A stretch of DNA of 64,000 nt from Cymbomonas tetramitiformis (GCA_001247695.2 LGRX02027270.1:21668-85667); one strand, 5' to 3'. Numbered from the stretch's first letter, positions 1 to 9,075 are shown. The notes: generated by a model not told the origin, from the sequence alone. Numbers and translations are program-made.

Positions 1-2
1 AA

Positions 3-695
3 ACTATCACCTTTTCAAATGGAGTCTATGATTCGGCAGTCGACGCTAAATTAAAAAGAGATGGATTTCTTGAAATTCCATTCAAAAATTACTATTCGTT
101 CACATCTTCACACGACGGTATGAACAAGTCTACACGTTTCAGTTTAAGTGCTCAATCTATTGATGAAATATATGCTGTTCAACGTATAGGTGATTATCAA
201 ACTAAATCTCGTGGATTAGTTCAAATTAATAATAAAATTGGTCCGACTTTTATACCGAGTTATTTCGACTTCAAATCTGGACGTCTGGGTAGTGGACAAT
301 TTAATGTAAATAATTTATATGTTCCGAATTACCGAAACGATGCAATAGGTTATTTCAATTCAATGTGTGTTGCGAAAGCTGATCAATATATGTCAAAATG
401 TGGTTGCAAAGTCAATTCTTTTGAAGACTGGGTTAACCACTATTTTACTTTTATGGTTCGATTAAATATGCCAAGTGATATGGGCGTACGCTCTTCGTCA
501 GGCTTGGATTCTCGCGGTATAAACACAATGATGTATTTAGAAACTTCTGAAGGCACTAATACAACTGAAAAAGAATTAAAAAATAATGAAGTGTTTGTAT
601 TTTGTGCATGTACAAGTGTTTTGCGCGTAGGTATGGGACGTATGATTGAATTAATTGTTTTAAATCTTTATTTATTATTATACATAATAAAATAA
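3..695 (+). CDS. Major capsid protein, C-terminal part (type-2 element copy)
   Basis: This is the C-terminal half of a PLV double-jelly-roll major capsid protein; the gene enters the window already open at base 3. It aligns along its whole length with the intact 447-residue copy at 23745-25088: it shares TITFSNGVYDSAV at the start, the NNKIG.T..PSYF segment, the YVPNYR and KVNSFE..VN segments, and the closing RVGMGRMIE. Its sequence is clearly more diverged than the other capsid copies in the window, so this element belongs to a different lineage. The other copies stop right after MIEVVV; this one reads about 11 residues further to a TAA that overlaps the next ATG (TAATG). A family of trimeric capsomer proteins is expected; the assignment rests on synteny and alignment to the other copies. 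Confidence 0.85.
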   Translation, partial: TITFSNGVYDSAVDAKLKRDGFLEIPFKNYYSFTSSHDGMNKSTRFSLSAQSIDEIYAVQRIGDYQTKSRGLVQINNKIGPTFIPSYFDFKSGRLGSGQFNVNNLYVPNYRNDAIGYFNSMCVAKADQYMSKCGCKVNSFEDWVNHYFTFMVRLNMPSDMGVRSSSGLDSRGINTMMYLETSEGTNTTEKELKNNEVFVFCACTSVLRVGMGRMIELIVLNLYLLLYIIK

Positions 696-1009
696 TGAAT
701 CGATTTCAACCAAATGACTCCGCGACAAGTTTAGGTGAACGTATAAGCAAAATTGATGTTCAAAAACCTCCAACTTTATTACAGATGTCCGGTTTTAGAC
801 CACCGTTAATGCAACAATTACCTTGTAAATCAATAAATGATATCACGTTACCTTCAGCCAAGGTTTCAAATGTAAATGAATTAGCTGGTTATAAATCTTA
901 TATTTTTGGTCATGGGGATAAACCAACGTTACAAACTTCAATGTTTACCTTTCCCGAACATCCTTTAAATAACCCTATCTTAAAACCTGCGAATTCTTTC
1001 TTTGTGTAA
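695..1009 (+). CDS. Small virion-module protein, about 105 aa (downstream of MCP)
   Basis: Short protein that directly follows the MCP in every virion module of the window (also at 16712-17029, 25113-25427 and 36463-36780). Conserved features are a central SGFR.P block, PCK(S/T)I.D, a (K/R)VSNV segment, a GYKSY.(F/L)GHGDK-like block and a terminal FFV. Its ATG overlaps the stop of the capsid gene by one base, so both are probably expressed together. No family is recognised. The fixed position suggests a minor capsid or cement protein, which is inference. This copy is the most diverged of the four. Confidence 0.75.
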   Translation: MNRFQPNDSATSLGERISKIDVQKPPTLLQMSGFRPPLMQQLPCKSINDITLPSAKVSNVNELAGYKSYIFGHGDKPTLQTSMFTFPEHPLNNPILKPANSFFV

Positions 1010-1024
1010 TATATTATAAACAAA

Positions 1025-1297
1025 ATGAGCTCTTTCGGAAAAGAATTTATTTTAAGCAAAACTATAAATGTTGGAACCGGTATGATTATTGGTGCATACA
1101 ATCAAAATTCAGGTGACCAAGATAAAATTTTACATATTTTTCCTACTGATCGAAATAAATATATATGTGATGTTCGATTTTTTGCACTACCTGTGTCAAA
1201 CGATGATTCTACTTTTGTAATAGATGGCGTAACAAGAAACTTACAAGGTGGACAAGTTTATAGAGATTCTACAAATGTTTTAAAAGTTTTCCCATGA
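1025..1297 (+). CDS. Small MxSFG-family virion-module protein (90 aa)
   Basis: Starts MSSFGKEFILSK and continues with a G..IGA segment like the 114-117 aa proteins at 16332-16685, 25457-25801 and 36092-36436. It is shorter than those and differs in the C-terminal half. The N-terminal M-x-S-F-G-[KN] peptide is shared with two larger fibre-like proteins in the same module, so it may be a common virion-docking tag (inference). It sits 15 bp after the previous gene and 31 bp before the next, in the same direction. No known domain is recognised. Confidence 0.7.
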   Translation: MSSFGKEFILSKTINVGTGMIIGAYNQNSGDQDKILHIFPTDRNKYICDVRFFALPVSNDDSTFVIDGVTRNLQGGQVYRDSTNVLKVFP

Positions 1298-1317
1298 AAT
1301 TTTTATAACGTTTAATG

Positions 1318-1328
1318 TATAATATATA
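1318..1328 (+). promoter_or_regulatory. TATAATATATA box abutting a start codon
   Basis: The 11-mer TATAATATATA ends immediately before the ATG of the fibre gene. The same 11-mer occurs at 3150-3160 (one base before the next ATG) and, on the minus strand, at 16300-16310 directly before the fibre ATG of a different lineage. TATGATATATA stands in the same place at 25817-25827. It is probably the late promoter of virion genes with a very short leader; the function is inferred from position only. Confidence 0.5.
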
Positions 1329-3128
1329 ATGACTAGTTTCGGTAAAAATGTATTTCTTAAAACTTTAAATAATCAAAGTGAACCTGATTCGATACCTGAT
1401 CCTCTAACATTAAATCAACTTAATGTAAATCAAATTGGAGATAACTCAAATCCATGTCAAACAATTCATATGGCTTCAGATTTCTTTTATCAAAATGATA
1501 TCGATTTTATTGACAATTCTGATGTAAATAATCAAAGAGAGTTTATGAAATTAGAAACTAATGGCGATTTACATTTAGTAAATAATATTAATTTTCATGA
1601 TTTTATTCTGAATAATCCTGTGAGTAAATCAAAATTTTCTATAGGTTTAGACGAGCTTGACTCTTCTTTTGAAATTAAATCTATAGATCCTATTCCTCAA
1701 ACACGATTAAAAATTGGAGAAACCGGTATTAATGAGTGGTCTTTTAGGCAAACAACATTAAACGTAGAACCACTTGGAGCCGGTGTACTTTTAAATGATG
1801 GACCTTTAATTTTAAACACCGGTGATATTACTTTGAATTCTGGAAAATTTATTGGTGACGCCTCTGGGTTGACAAATGTTCCGCCATCTACACCACAAGA
1901 TCTACAATCTGTTTGTGATCAAGGAAGTACAAGTACAACAAATGATATATCTTTTACCGGAACTGGAAAATTTACGATAAATCAGGATGAAATAGATGGA
2001 AGTTTGATCAGAATACGCGGCGGGACACAGGATGCTAAAATACGTATTGGGGAGACAACAAATGATGACGGTTATGTAAATGCACAACGATCAATATTGC
2101 TTGGGAGAAATGCAGGTTCTTTTAATTGTGGAATCGACGTCTTAGCTATTGGTTCTGGGAGTGCAAATGACAACGCCGGAAATTATTCTGTAAATTTAGG
2201 TGATGATTCCGGACAATCAAACGCCGGTACCGAATCTGTATCTATAGGAAGATTTAGTGGTGAGAACTTTAGCGGTTTAAATTCAGTTTCATTAGGTTCA
2301 TTCGCCAATAAAAATACGGGAGGAACTTCGTCTATCAATAATACTATTTGTATAAATGCAACCGGTGTTGAATTAAATTCTGTAAATCCAAATTCATTTA
2401 CGGTGAAACCAATACGAGCTTCTTCAGATATATCAACTGAAACACTTATGTTGTACTACGACGATACTTCAGGCGAAATACGTAAAGGGCTTAAACCAGC
2501 GGCTACAACAATTCCAAATCTTTCACAAGTTCTGCAAGTTGGCGACACAGGAAATAGTATAAATCTCACAGCCCAACTAAACACACCTGCAATAAACATT
2601 ACCAATTCCATAAACTGGGCGTATACATCACCGACAGCGTCACTTAATGTTTGTCAAATACCGTTGCTTAACATAACATCAAGTTACAAATCAGTTTTAC
2701 CGACAAGCCCTATAAATCATACCGGAAGTATTTTTACTTTTGTAAACACAACTTCTACAACAATCACAGCCGGTACAATTGTAGGATTTGATGATTTGTC
2801 TACAAATGTAAATGGTGTGAAAATATATTCAAATCCTGGCTCGGAAACCGGAAATTGTTGTGTGTTAGGTGTGTGCATTCAGGATTCCACCGCCGGTAAT
2901 TCTTGCTTCGTCCTGAATAGGGGTTTCACTACCTGTCGTAATCAAAATGCTAATGTTTCTTGGACTAAAGGACAGGTTGTGAAATGTGGGCTAAATGGTG
3001 AAGTTATTTCTGGTGCGGTTTCGTCTAACGACGCGTTGATAGGGTACTCAATGGAGACAACAACATTAAACGCAGGGGACGGACTTTTGGTTTTATGCAA
3101 TAAAGGAATGGGCTATGAGATGTTTTAG
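1329..3128 (+). CDS. Large fibre-like virion protein (599 aa)
   Basis: Homologue of the 593-599 aa proteins at 14500-16299, 25828-27617 and 34284-36065. Order of parts: an N-terminal MTSFGKNV tag; a conserved block of about 70 residues (NQ..VNQIGDNSNPCQTIHM and NNQREFMKL); a phage-fibre-like segment with LILNTGDITLNSGKFIGD; a glycine-rich repeat region (about residues 255-335) with recurring S[VI].[LI]G units such as YSVNLGDDSGQS and NSVSLGSFANK, like the beta-roll heads of trimeric adhesins; and a C-terminal Cys-containing domain ending GDGLLVLCNKG. These features suggest a trimeric fibre for surface attachment. Intact in this copy. The fibre role is inferred from repeat pattern and synteny. 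Confidence 0.75.
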   Translation: MTSFGKNVFLKTLNNQSEPDSIPDPLTLNQLNVNQIGDNSNPCQTIHMASDFFYQNDIDFIDNSDVNNQREFMKLETNGDLHLVNNINFHDFILNNPVSKSKFSIGLDELDSSFEIKSIDPIPQTRLKIGETGINEWSFRQTTLNVEPLGAGVLLNDGPLILNTGDITLNSGKFIGDASGLTNVPPSTPQDLQSVCDQGSTSTTNDISFTGTGKFTINQDEIDGSLIRIRGGTQDAKIRIGETTNDDGYVNAQRSILLGRNAGSFNCGIDVLAIGSGSANDNAGNYSVNLGDDSGQSNAGTESVSIGRFSGENFSGLNSVSLGSFANKNTGGTSSINNTICINATGVELNSVNPNSFTVKPIRASSDISTETLMLYYDDTSGEIRKGLKPAATTIPNLSQVLQVGDTGNSINLTAQLNTPAINITNSINWAYTSPTASLNVCQIPLLNITSSYKSVLPTSPINHTGSIFTFVNTTSTTITAGTIVGFDDLSTNVNGVKIYSNPGSETGNCCVLGVCIQDSTAGNSCFVLNRGFTTCRNQNANVSWTKGQVVKCGLNGEVISGAVSSNDALIGYSMETTTLNAGDGLLVLCNKGMGYEMF

Positions 3129-3161
3129 TAAATTTTTTTTTATGTATAGTATAATATATAA

Positions 3162-3764
3162 ATGGCTGCTTTTGGTAAAGATTTATTTTGTAACAATTTA
3201 CAATGTACAACAATAAACGGTAATCCTCCCGGAGGTGGTGGTAATACTTTATGGGTATCAGATAATCAAAATACAATTCTAACAAATAATGGAGAAAACG
3301 GTGTGCTTATTCAAGGCTTTTTAACAGTGAAAACCCTTTGCAATTTTCAAGATAATATTGTTTTACTAGCTAAAAACTTTCCGGCACCGGGTACAATTGA
3401 AATAAATACTAATGGTTTAACAGATCCTCAATCAATTATTTTAAAATATACAAATATTGCGAATACCACAGCCGGTATACAACCCAACCAAGATGTTATA
3501 TTAGCGGTAGATGGTCGTTTCTTTTGTCAAAAAATTGTAGCGGAAAATGATTATGATGATAATGACGCTACTAGAAAATACGTAGCATCAAGTTTAAATC
3601 CTTTAAGAACGGCGGGTAGTGCAACTATTGCAAAAAATTTAAATATTGGACAAGGTTTATTTATAAACCCAAATAGTATACCGGTCGGTGAAGCCTCTGC
3701 GTCAATTGGTCAATTTTATATTGAATCTTCTACGGACAATACCGTCAAATTTAAAAAAGCCTAA
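3162..3764 (+). CDS. Tail-fibre-like MxSFG protein (200 aa)
   Basis: Begins MAAFGKDLFCNNLQCTTINGNPP, matching the N-terminus of the 328-409 aa proteins at 27693-28679 and 33031-34260. The rest is different, ending in a segment typical of phage fibre proteins (IGQFYIESSTDN). It is the last gene before the right terminus of the type-2 element. Its end probably delivers a variable receptor-binding tip; the shared start and divergent remainder fit a modular fibre. No enzymatic motif is visible. Confidence 0.65.
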   Translation: MAAFGKDLFCNNLQCTTINGNPPGGGGNTLWVSDNQNTILTNNGENGVLIQGFLTVKTLCNFQDNIVLLAKNFPAPGTIEINTNGLTDPQSIILKYTNIANTTAGIQPNQDVILAVDGRFFCQKIVAENDYDDNDATRKYVASSLNPLRTAGSATIAKNLNIGQGLFINPNSIPVGEASASIGQFYIESSTDNTVKFKKA

Positions 3765-4086
3765 AATTGTTATTATTTATTTATTTATTTAATTATTTCT
3801 ATTATTTTATTTTGATTATATTTTTATTAAATTAATTATGATAAACTATTTTTTCTAATTTATCATATTTATATTTATTTTCACCGGAAAGCTCACCGGC
3901 TAATTCACCGGAATCTCACCGGAATTGACACGTCATCCTAGGGTTTGACACGTCATCCTAGGGTTTGACACGTAGGCAGTAGGATGTTGTAGGGTTTGGC
4001 GATAAGATTTTTTCCCAACCCTAGGCGCAGCCTAGGGTTTGTTGGTTGGGGAAAAATTTTGTCGCTAAACGCTACATCATACTACT
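3765..4086. repeat. Right terminus of a type-2 element
   Basis: Non-coding, ending in ...CATCATACTACT at 4086. Read in reverse it matches the left ends at 9992 and 12244 (AGTAGTATGATGTAGCG start). It holds several copies of CACCGGAA / TTCCGGTG, two to three direct copies of a TTGACACGTCATCCTAGGG-like unit, and a hairpin at 4019-4037 (stem CCCTAGGC / GCCTAGGG, loop GCA). Everything to the left belongs to this element, whose other end lies outside the window. It interrupts a tail-fibre gene of another element. Confidence 0.8.
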
Positions 4087-4764
4087 GAAACTTTGCAAGT
4101 AAATACAAATTCAGGCTTATTAGTCAATGGTAATGCAAGAGTAAATGGTGAAATAAACAACACTGCAAATAATCAAACAAATATTGATTTATTTGGAACA
4201 AAAACATCAGGTAATTCTTTTATTGGTTTAAATACCGCAGGTGTAGACATACCAAATGCTAAAACTATATATTTTATAAATTTTCAAAAGAAACCTGATG
4301 AAGAATTTTTTAGAATTAATATGTCGGGTGACATAATAGGAGCTAGTGGTATTGATTGTGATTCTGTTCAAATTGTAAATAAAGTAGATTATTCGAAATC
4401 TGCAAAGGGTATCGTGTTACCCGCAGGTGCTGATAATATTCGTACTCTTCAATTTCAATCTAACTCATTTATTTCCTATTTTAATTTCAATTTAGTGGCT
4501 GAGGATGGAACTGATGTTGCAAGTTTTAAAATTACTCACCAAGATGCTAGTGTAAATTCAGTTATTGGCGTAAACTATATTGTAAGATGTTCATCAATAA
4601 CGATGCAAACTGTTCCAACAAAAATTTTCACAATGACATCAAGTATTAACTATTTTGCTAATAATGAAATTCAATTAAGAATAGCATCACTTGCGGGTAC
4701 TTTGTTTGAAAATAATGAAGTTATACGATTTATTTTGGAATTGATACCTATTGATTTTTCTTGA
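4087..4764 (+). pseudogene. Tail-fibre-like protein, C-terminal remnant
   Basis: The reading frame enters at the insertion point of the type-2 element and matches the middle and end of the 328-409 aa tail-fibre proteins: LQVNT.SGLLVNGNARVNGEI, then NSFIGLNT.GVD, a TIYFINFQKKPD segment and FRIN(M)..GDIIG. The amino-terminal MSSFG part is missing because it lies on the far side of the insertion. The C-terminal domain (SFKITHQDASVN, then a DFS end) is closest to that of the 409-aa copy at 33031-34260. This is a victim gene of transposon insertion. Confidence 0.8.
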
Positions 4765-4776
4765 AGAATTTTCTTC

Positions 4777-4801
4777 GGCTTTCTAAAGGGGGACAAAAGC
4801 C
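4777..4801 (+). terminator. Hairpin after tail-fibre gene (covarying copy)
   Basis: Stem GGCTTT / AAAGCC with a G5 loop. At six other places the same signal has stem GGTTTTTT / AAAAAACC, so the T-to-C change is matched by A-to-G on the other arm. This supports a real RNA or DNA hairpin, probably a transcript end signal. Confidence 0.6.
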
Positions 4802-5038
4802 TCAAAAACTTATATATACCTTTTCTTGTATATTTTCAAAAAGACTTTATATTTTGCAAAAGACTTTTTTATAATGAGTGACTTAATGTTTGTATATGTA
4901 TATGTATTTTAATGAATGTATTTTTACTTATTGTAAATTTATTGTACATTTCTCAAAAGACTCTTTTTATTTTCAAAAGACTTTTTTATAATATGTGAAT
5001 GTATATTAGAAATTGTTATTTTTTGTAACGAAAATTTT
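4802..5038. repeat. Diverged direct repeats, no gene
   Basis: AT-rich stretch with two copies of a block containing AAAAGACT(C)TTTTTAT and TTATAATGAGTG-like sequence. The same block occurs three times at about 28733-29000 in another element. No coding potential is seen. Confidence 0.5.
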
Positions 5039-5053
5039 CCACTTAAAGAGTAA
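5039..5053 (+). promoter_or_regulatory. CCACTTAAAGAG leader box
   Basis: Motif CCACTTAAAGAG lies 34 bp before the ATG at 5073. It recurs 28-41 bp before other accessory genes (minus strand at 18685-18704, 19681-19700, 32956-32975, 59564-59578; plus strand at 53979-53998). It is a probable promoter of accessory genes. Confidence 0.5.
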
Positions 5054-5072
5054 GACGTCAAAAGGTAGAACA

Positions 5073-5921
5073 ATGACTACTATTACTACTAATGATTATC
5101 TACTTATGTTATTACCATTAGTTCAACATAAAGAAAAAATGAAAGAAGTATTACAAGAACTTTTAGTAAAAGAAAATAAAAGTAAAGAAGTGGTAAAAGC
5201 AAATGATTACTTTGATGACATTAACTTAAAACATCAATTTCAAATGAAAAAAGTCTTAAAAGAACTTTTAAGAGAAGTAGAAAAAGTAAATACTAGTATT
5301 TTGGATGATTGGGAAAAAGATCCTATTTTCTTTATGAACCACCAACTTGAAATGAAAGAAGTATTTAATGAAATGAAAGAAGTATTACAAGAACTTTTGG
5401 TAAAAGAAAAGAAAAGTAAAGAAGTAGTAAAAGCAAAAACTACTACTTGGAATGATCTCCCATTTGATGTCCAAGACAATACTTTCTTTATGAAACATCA
5501 ACTTGAAATGAAAAATGTATTTGATGAATTATTAATTAAACAAAAAGAATATTATTCTAGAGATTATATGAAATACATTAGATATTATATTGTAGACATT
5601 GGATTTGATAGTAAATGTATCGAATACAAAACCGTCATTCAACGAAAAGATATATTCAAAAATAATTTCACTCATTTCGCAAATATACGATATTCAGAAT
5701 TATTTACTACAATTTGTGTAGACGATCATCAAGATTATTATGATTTTATTGAATATATTTCTATTCGTGGTGACGACGGTCATTGGTATGGTAATTTGTT
5801 ACATCAATGTAGTATAAAGTTTAATGAAAAATATGAATTAAAAGTAAGGTGTAAAGAAAACAATTTGAAAATAAGTGGTACTAAAAGAGAACTTGCAAGA
5901 AGACTTATGAATTATTACTAA
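5073..5921 (+). CDS. F-box-like repeat / SAP-domain accessory protein (282 aa)
   Basis: The start at 5073 was chosen because the conserved accessory-gene leader lies just upstream; an in-frame non-ATG extension would run through that leader. The protein is Lys/Glu-rich and mostly helical. It contains several diverged copies of a motif of the form LP..(V/Q)...FFM.HQLEMK.V..EL (around residues 8-25, 55-70, 90-115 and 130-155), also present once at the N-terminus of the 178-aa accessory proteins in this window, where it resembles an F-box. The last ~35 residues form a SAP-like helix-extended-helix (L.VRCKENNLK.SGTKRELARRL), a DNA-binding type. It is located beside a type-3 terminus like its relatives. 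Ubiquitin-ligase adaptor function is only a hypothesis. Confidence 0.65.
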   Translation: MTTITTNDYLLMLLPLVQHKEKMKEVLQELLVKENKSKEVVKANDYFDDINLKHQFQMKKVLKELLREVEKVNTSILDDWEKDPIFFMNHQLEMKEVFNEMKEVLQELLVKEKKSKEVVKAKTTTWNDLPFDVQDNTFFMKHQLEMKNVFDELLIKQKEYYSRDYMKYIRYYIVDIGFDSKCIEYKTVIQRKDIFKNNFTHFANIRYSELFTTICVDDHQDYYDFIEYISIRGDDGHWYGNLLHQCSIKFNEKYELKVRCKENNLKISGTKRELARRLMNYY

Positions 5922-6240
5922 TAAAATAACTTAAGAACAATTTATAATATATAAGTAATAATATACATCTTTTATTTAAGAACTTATTTAAATTTATTTT
6001 AGAACTTATTCATTTCTTATTTTGTTACACATTTATTTACGTAATTTATTTATCATTTATTACGTAATTATTTATTGTATATTTATTGTATATTTCCTTG
6101 TCATTTTACTTGTCATTTACTTGTCATTTTCTTGTATGACTTATGACATATATGACATAGGGTTATGACATATGTCATAGGGTTTTATAGGGTTTTTATA
6201 GTGATAAAAAAGCGTGCCCTATAGTCGGTGCCTTACTACT
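5922..6240. repeat. Right terminus of a type-3 element
   Basis: Non-coding, AT-rich, with TTACGTAA-containing stretches, several TTGTCATTT units and repeated TATGACATA, ending GTGCCTTACTACT at 6240. Reversed, the end reads AGTAGTAAGGCACCG, homologous to the left ends at 13382 and 58747 (AGTAGTTAAGTACCG type). This is the end on the F-box/SAP-gene side of the element. Confidence 0.75.
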
Positions 6241-6479
6241 TCGAGGAATGTCATACAGGGGGCAGTGACATATATCTAGTCCCCCGTGAAAGTTGTCACC
6301 CCGGGTCACCTGACTAGTATAGTAGTACTCCTAGTCACGGTGGCACGCCAACTCCCGCATGACATAGGGTTATGACATATTGTTGTATGACTTGACATAT
6401 ATGACATATGGTCATGACATATGTCATAGGGTTTTTATAGTGATAAAAAAGCGTGCCCTAAAGCCGATGCCTTACTACT
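6241..6479. repeat. GC-richer spacer plus second type-3 right terminus
   Basis: Bases 6241-6358 are visibly GC-richer than the elements and contain several GTCAC/GTGAC words. Bases 6359-6479 repeat the last ~110 bp of the preceding type-3 terminus, ending GATGCCTTACTACT. This looks like a solo terminus left by another type-3 element. Confidence 0.6.
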
Positions 6480-6489
6480 GATTTACTCA

Positions 6490-6800
6490 TTATAATCATA
6501 TATATTATGTATGATCAATGGATAAATGTATTTTCCATTTGCATTATCATTTCCATCTAAAAGCATTTGATCAATTTTATATGTAACACCATACATTTCA
6601 TTCGTTATTCAAAATCTAGGAACTCTAATGATTGATTGTATCTTGGTATTTCCTTTTGTAACTTCTACATCCTCTACGGTTTTTCTGACATGGAAATCAA
6701 TTTCTGCACCGTTTATTGGACATTTACATAGTTTTGAATACCTTTCATTTTGATTGAGATACTAAAAAAGTTCTTTCAAATTTGAAAGTTATTTACATGA
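6490..6800 (-). pseudogene. Decayed relic of the 200-aa PLV protein
   Basis: On the minus strand, broken frames match the C-terminal half of the gene at 11051-11653: NTKIQSIIRVP followed by an in-frame stop, then MYGVTYKIDQMLLDGND. At least one stop and several frame changes are present. It begins right after the type-3 terminus, so an older element occupied this site. Confidence 0.65.
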
Positions 6801-7170
6801 AAATATCCTCATTGTTTGTCATAAATATGATTCATAACTTTCCCTATAGTTAATATTATATTTTTCGATACTAGAGATTCCAGAGTTTCTCTTCCTTGGG
6901 TTCTCTTGCTTCATCTTATGTCAACGGTTTAAGACTATCTGTGGGTGATTCTTATGTCCTATGATGAGCAATTATGCTGCTTAGGGCCAAAGTCTCACCA
7001 ACATTCGCATCATATGAAAAAATATACATATAACAAGCTGCTAAACTAAGTCATAACACTTGTGTGTCCATCACTTACATAGGTAGATGCGTACGAAAAT
7101 GTTCACGGCTATTGATGAAAACGTGAAAAACACTAAAAGTATATCACTGGTGCCTTCATACTCTTTGTTT
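6801..7170. other. No recognisable feature
   Basis: Non-element DNA of intermediate composition. No ORF, RNA gene or repeat was recognised. Confidence 0.4.
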
Positions 7171-7514
7171 TGGAAAGTTCACGTTCAAAAGTGCTTGAAC
7201 AGCTCAACCAACAAGTAAAGAACTTGGTAAAGCGCACTGAAAAAATAAGTCGTTCGTACAGCAAGGCTGTAACGCGAGGAACTCAAAAATATAAGACTCA
7301 GATGAAGACTATGCTGGTACAGTTAGAAAGTATTTTCATACGATATCAACAGGCCATTATTAACTTGTTCGATGGGAGAAGCCTCGGTAAATATCGACAG
7401 TTTCGGCGTTGTAAAAAACAAAACTGTGAAGGTATTGATAGTTCGAAGCTAACGACCGCAAAGAGTGAAAGGCTAACTAGTACACAGTGTAGACCAGAAA
7501 TTTGCTTCGAGTGA
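7170..7514 (+). CDS. Hypothetical basic helical ORF (about 114 codons)
   Basis: Open frame rich in Lys, Arg, Gln and Ser, predicted mostly helical over the first 70 codons (EQLNQQVKNLVKRTEKI). It has no ATG at its left edge; the nearest start-like codon is TTG at 7170, and internal ATGs at about 7302 and 7311 are alternatives. No homologue is recognised. It could be an exon or a chance ORF in the non-element DNA. Confidence 0.2.
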   Translation: MESSRSKVLEQLNQQVKNLVKRTEKISRSYSKAVTRGTQKYKTQMKTMLVQLESIFIRYQQAIINLFDGRSLGKYRQFRRCKKQNCEGIDSSKLTTAKSERLTSTQCRPEICFE

Positions 7515-7581
7515 CTGTAGGCGTAAGGTGTGACTGGGACAACAGCAGTGATGCTCGTTCACTTGAAGCTTTGCCGTGGTC

Positions 7582-8226
7582 TCAGCTGCGACCCGGCAGG
7601 AGACCAACTTCTGAAATAGACCCAAAGGAAGCACGTAACTCAAGTGGCACCTTTCGATATGCATCTTCATCTGAGGGATCTATATCGCGGTGCCTTCGGT
7701 ATCTCTTAGGCGTCTCCACCGACAACCTCGGAAGGTCCTCGGATTTCATTCCGACAAGTACGCACATGCAACTAAACAAGAATCCAGGAGCAATTCTCAA
7801 CATTCGCTCATAAACATCAGTGGTGGAATCACCAGGGAAAACAGGGTACGTCCCCTTGCAGATAATTCCCCCTTCGTCCAAAGCCTTTTCCATTTTGTGG
7901 AAAGTAAGACCTTGTTCCCGTTTGCCTAACCTGAGTGTGTGATATATGATGTCCTGGCCCCCGAACTCTGGCAGCAGACCGGTATGCAAGTTAAAGTGGC
8001 GTTCGGTACGTTTGATCCGTAGGTCGTACTGAATTGAAATCGCAATGTCAAAGGACACCTCAGACTCCTCTGTCACAGTCTTCCAGCTTTCCATGTTGCC
8101 AGGGACGGTCGGCGTTTCGTGGTTTCGAACACAACCACAGATTTTAACACCTTGCTGCGTTAAAAATCTACAACAAAGCTCGGAAAGCTTTGTTGAACCA
8201 TATATCAAAACGCATTCAACTTTCAT
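7582..8226 (-). CDS. Formyltransferase-family protein (214 aa)
   Basis: Start at 8226 was chosen as the first ATG. The protein resembles the N-terminal catalytic domain of methionyl-tRNA / sugar-amine formyltransferases, which move a formyl group from N10-formyltetrahydrofolate. It shows the N..H..D triad typical of the family: N79 and H81 in NLHTGLLP, a G.D...HTLR.G segment, G.T.H(K)M, and D117 in ALDEGGII. No C-terminal extra domain is present, so it is shorter than tRNA formyltransferase (about 310 aa), and closer to stand-alone sugar N-formyltransferases. It lies in the higher-GC flank and is not part of any PLV element. The substrate cannot be told from sequence. Confidence 0.65.
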   Translation of the reverse strand: MKVECVLIYGSTKLSELCCRFLTQQGVKICGCVRNHETPTVPGNMESWKTVTEESEVSFDIAISIQYDLRIKRTERHFNLHTGLLPEFGGQDIIYHTLRLGKREQGLTFHKMEKALDEGGIICKGTYPVFPGDSTTDVYERMLRIAPGFLFSCMCVLVGMKSEDLPRLSVETPKRYRRHRDIDPSDEDAYRKVPLELRASFGSISEVGLLPGRS

Positions 8227-8499
8227 TTCACAGCTGTAGATTGTAAGCTTCAAGGCGTTGTTTTCAGTAACTATTGAAGTACAAGCCGTTGGTGAAATAT
8301 TCGAGCCCCGTCGAGGGCCGTCGTTAAAACTGGTTTGGGATTTTCGATCTCTTGTCTGCCGAAGGGGTGCCTGCAGGGGTGCCTAAAATGCTAATTTCTG
8401 GTTGGTCCAAATCGGACGACACGTCGGATGACAAGGGTACTTGTCAAGGCGTTGCTATATACCCTCCCGTCTCCGACGGAGGGCCCATGCGGCGTTTAA

Positions 8500-8805
8500 T
8501 GCGTCGTTGTCGTCCACACTTTGTGATCAGGTAGGTGGTCGCCAGGTTTTACGACATGTGACGCAGTCCGCAAAGCTCCCAGAATGAAAGTTGGTGACAG
8601 TGTCATGAGCGTTGGGAATTATACACAGGAGCTCGCAGAGCTCGTGCTCCCAGAATGCAAGTTGGTGACAGCCTGAGACAGTGTCATAAAGCCCGCAAAG
8701 CGATGTCGTTGTGGTCGTGGACACTTTGTGATCAGAGAGGTGGTCGCCAAGTTTCACGACATGTGACGCAGTCCGCAAAGCTCGGAGAATGAAAGTTGGT
8801 GACGC
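8500..8805. repeat. Imperfect ~100-bp direct repeat with GTGAC words
   Basis: The segment at about 8502-8602 (containing ACACTTTGTGATCAG, GGTGGTCGCCA and GACGCAGTCCGCAAAGCTC) recurs at about 8703-8803. The intervening DNA repeats parts again (CAGAATGNAAGTTGGTGACA). No convincing coding region. Confidence 0.6.
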
Positions 8806-8844
8806 AGTCACATGAAAGAAAGTGGGCTCAGCCTGAAAAAAAAA

Positions 8845-9075
8845 AAGGTAGTCACGGGGGGGTGTGGGGGGGCGGACCCCCTCATTTAGGCTGATTATTG
8901 AAAAAGAGGGGTAGTTACGGGGGGTATGGGCGGGCCCCTCATGGCTGATCGGAAAAAGAAAGTGTACTACGGGGGGTGTGGGGGGGCGGAGCCCCCCACT
9001 GGGCTCAGTTGGAAAAAAAGAAAGTGTACTTACGGGGGGGTGTGGGGGGGCGGGCCCCCTCCACTGGGCTCAATC
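8845..9075. repeat. G-rich tandem repeats (4 copies, ~60-75 bp)
   Basis: Four diverged copies of a unit with ACGGGGGG, TGTGGGGGGGCGG and a C-rich partner (GCCCCCC), each followed by CTCA.TTGGAAAAA-like sequence. The G-run and C-run can pair as a short hairpin. ORFs across the block are repeat artefacts. Confidence 0.6.

Noticed and set aside
6895..6990. Possible tRNA-like sequence
   Set aside because: No convincing cloverleaf or T-loop could be drawn by eye.
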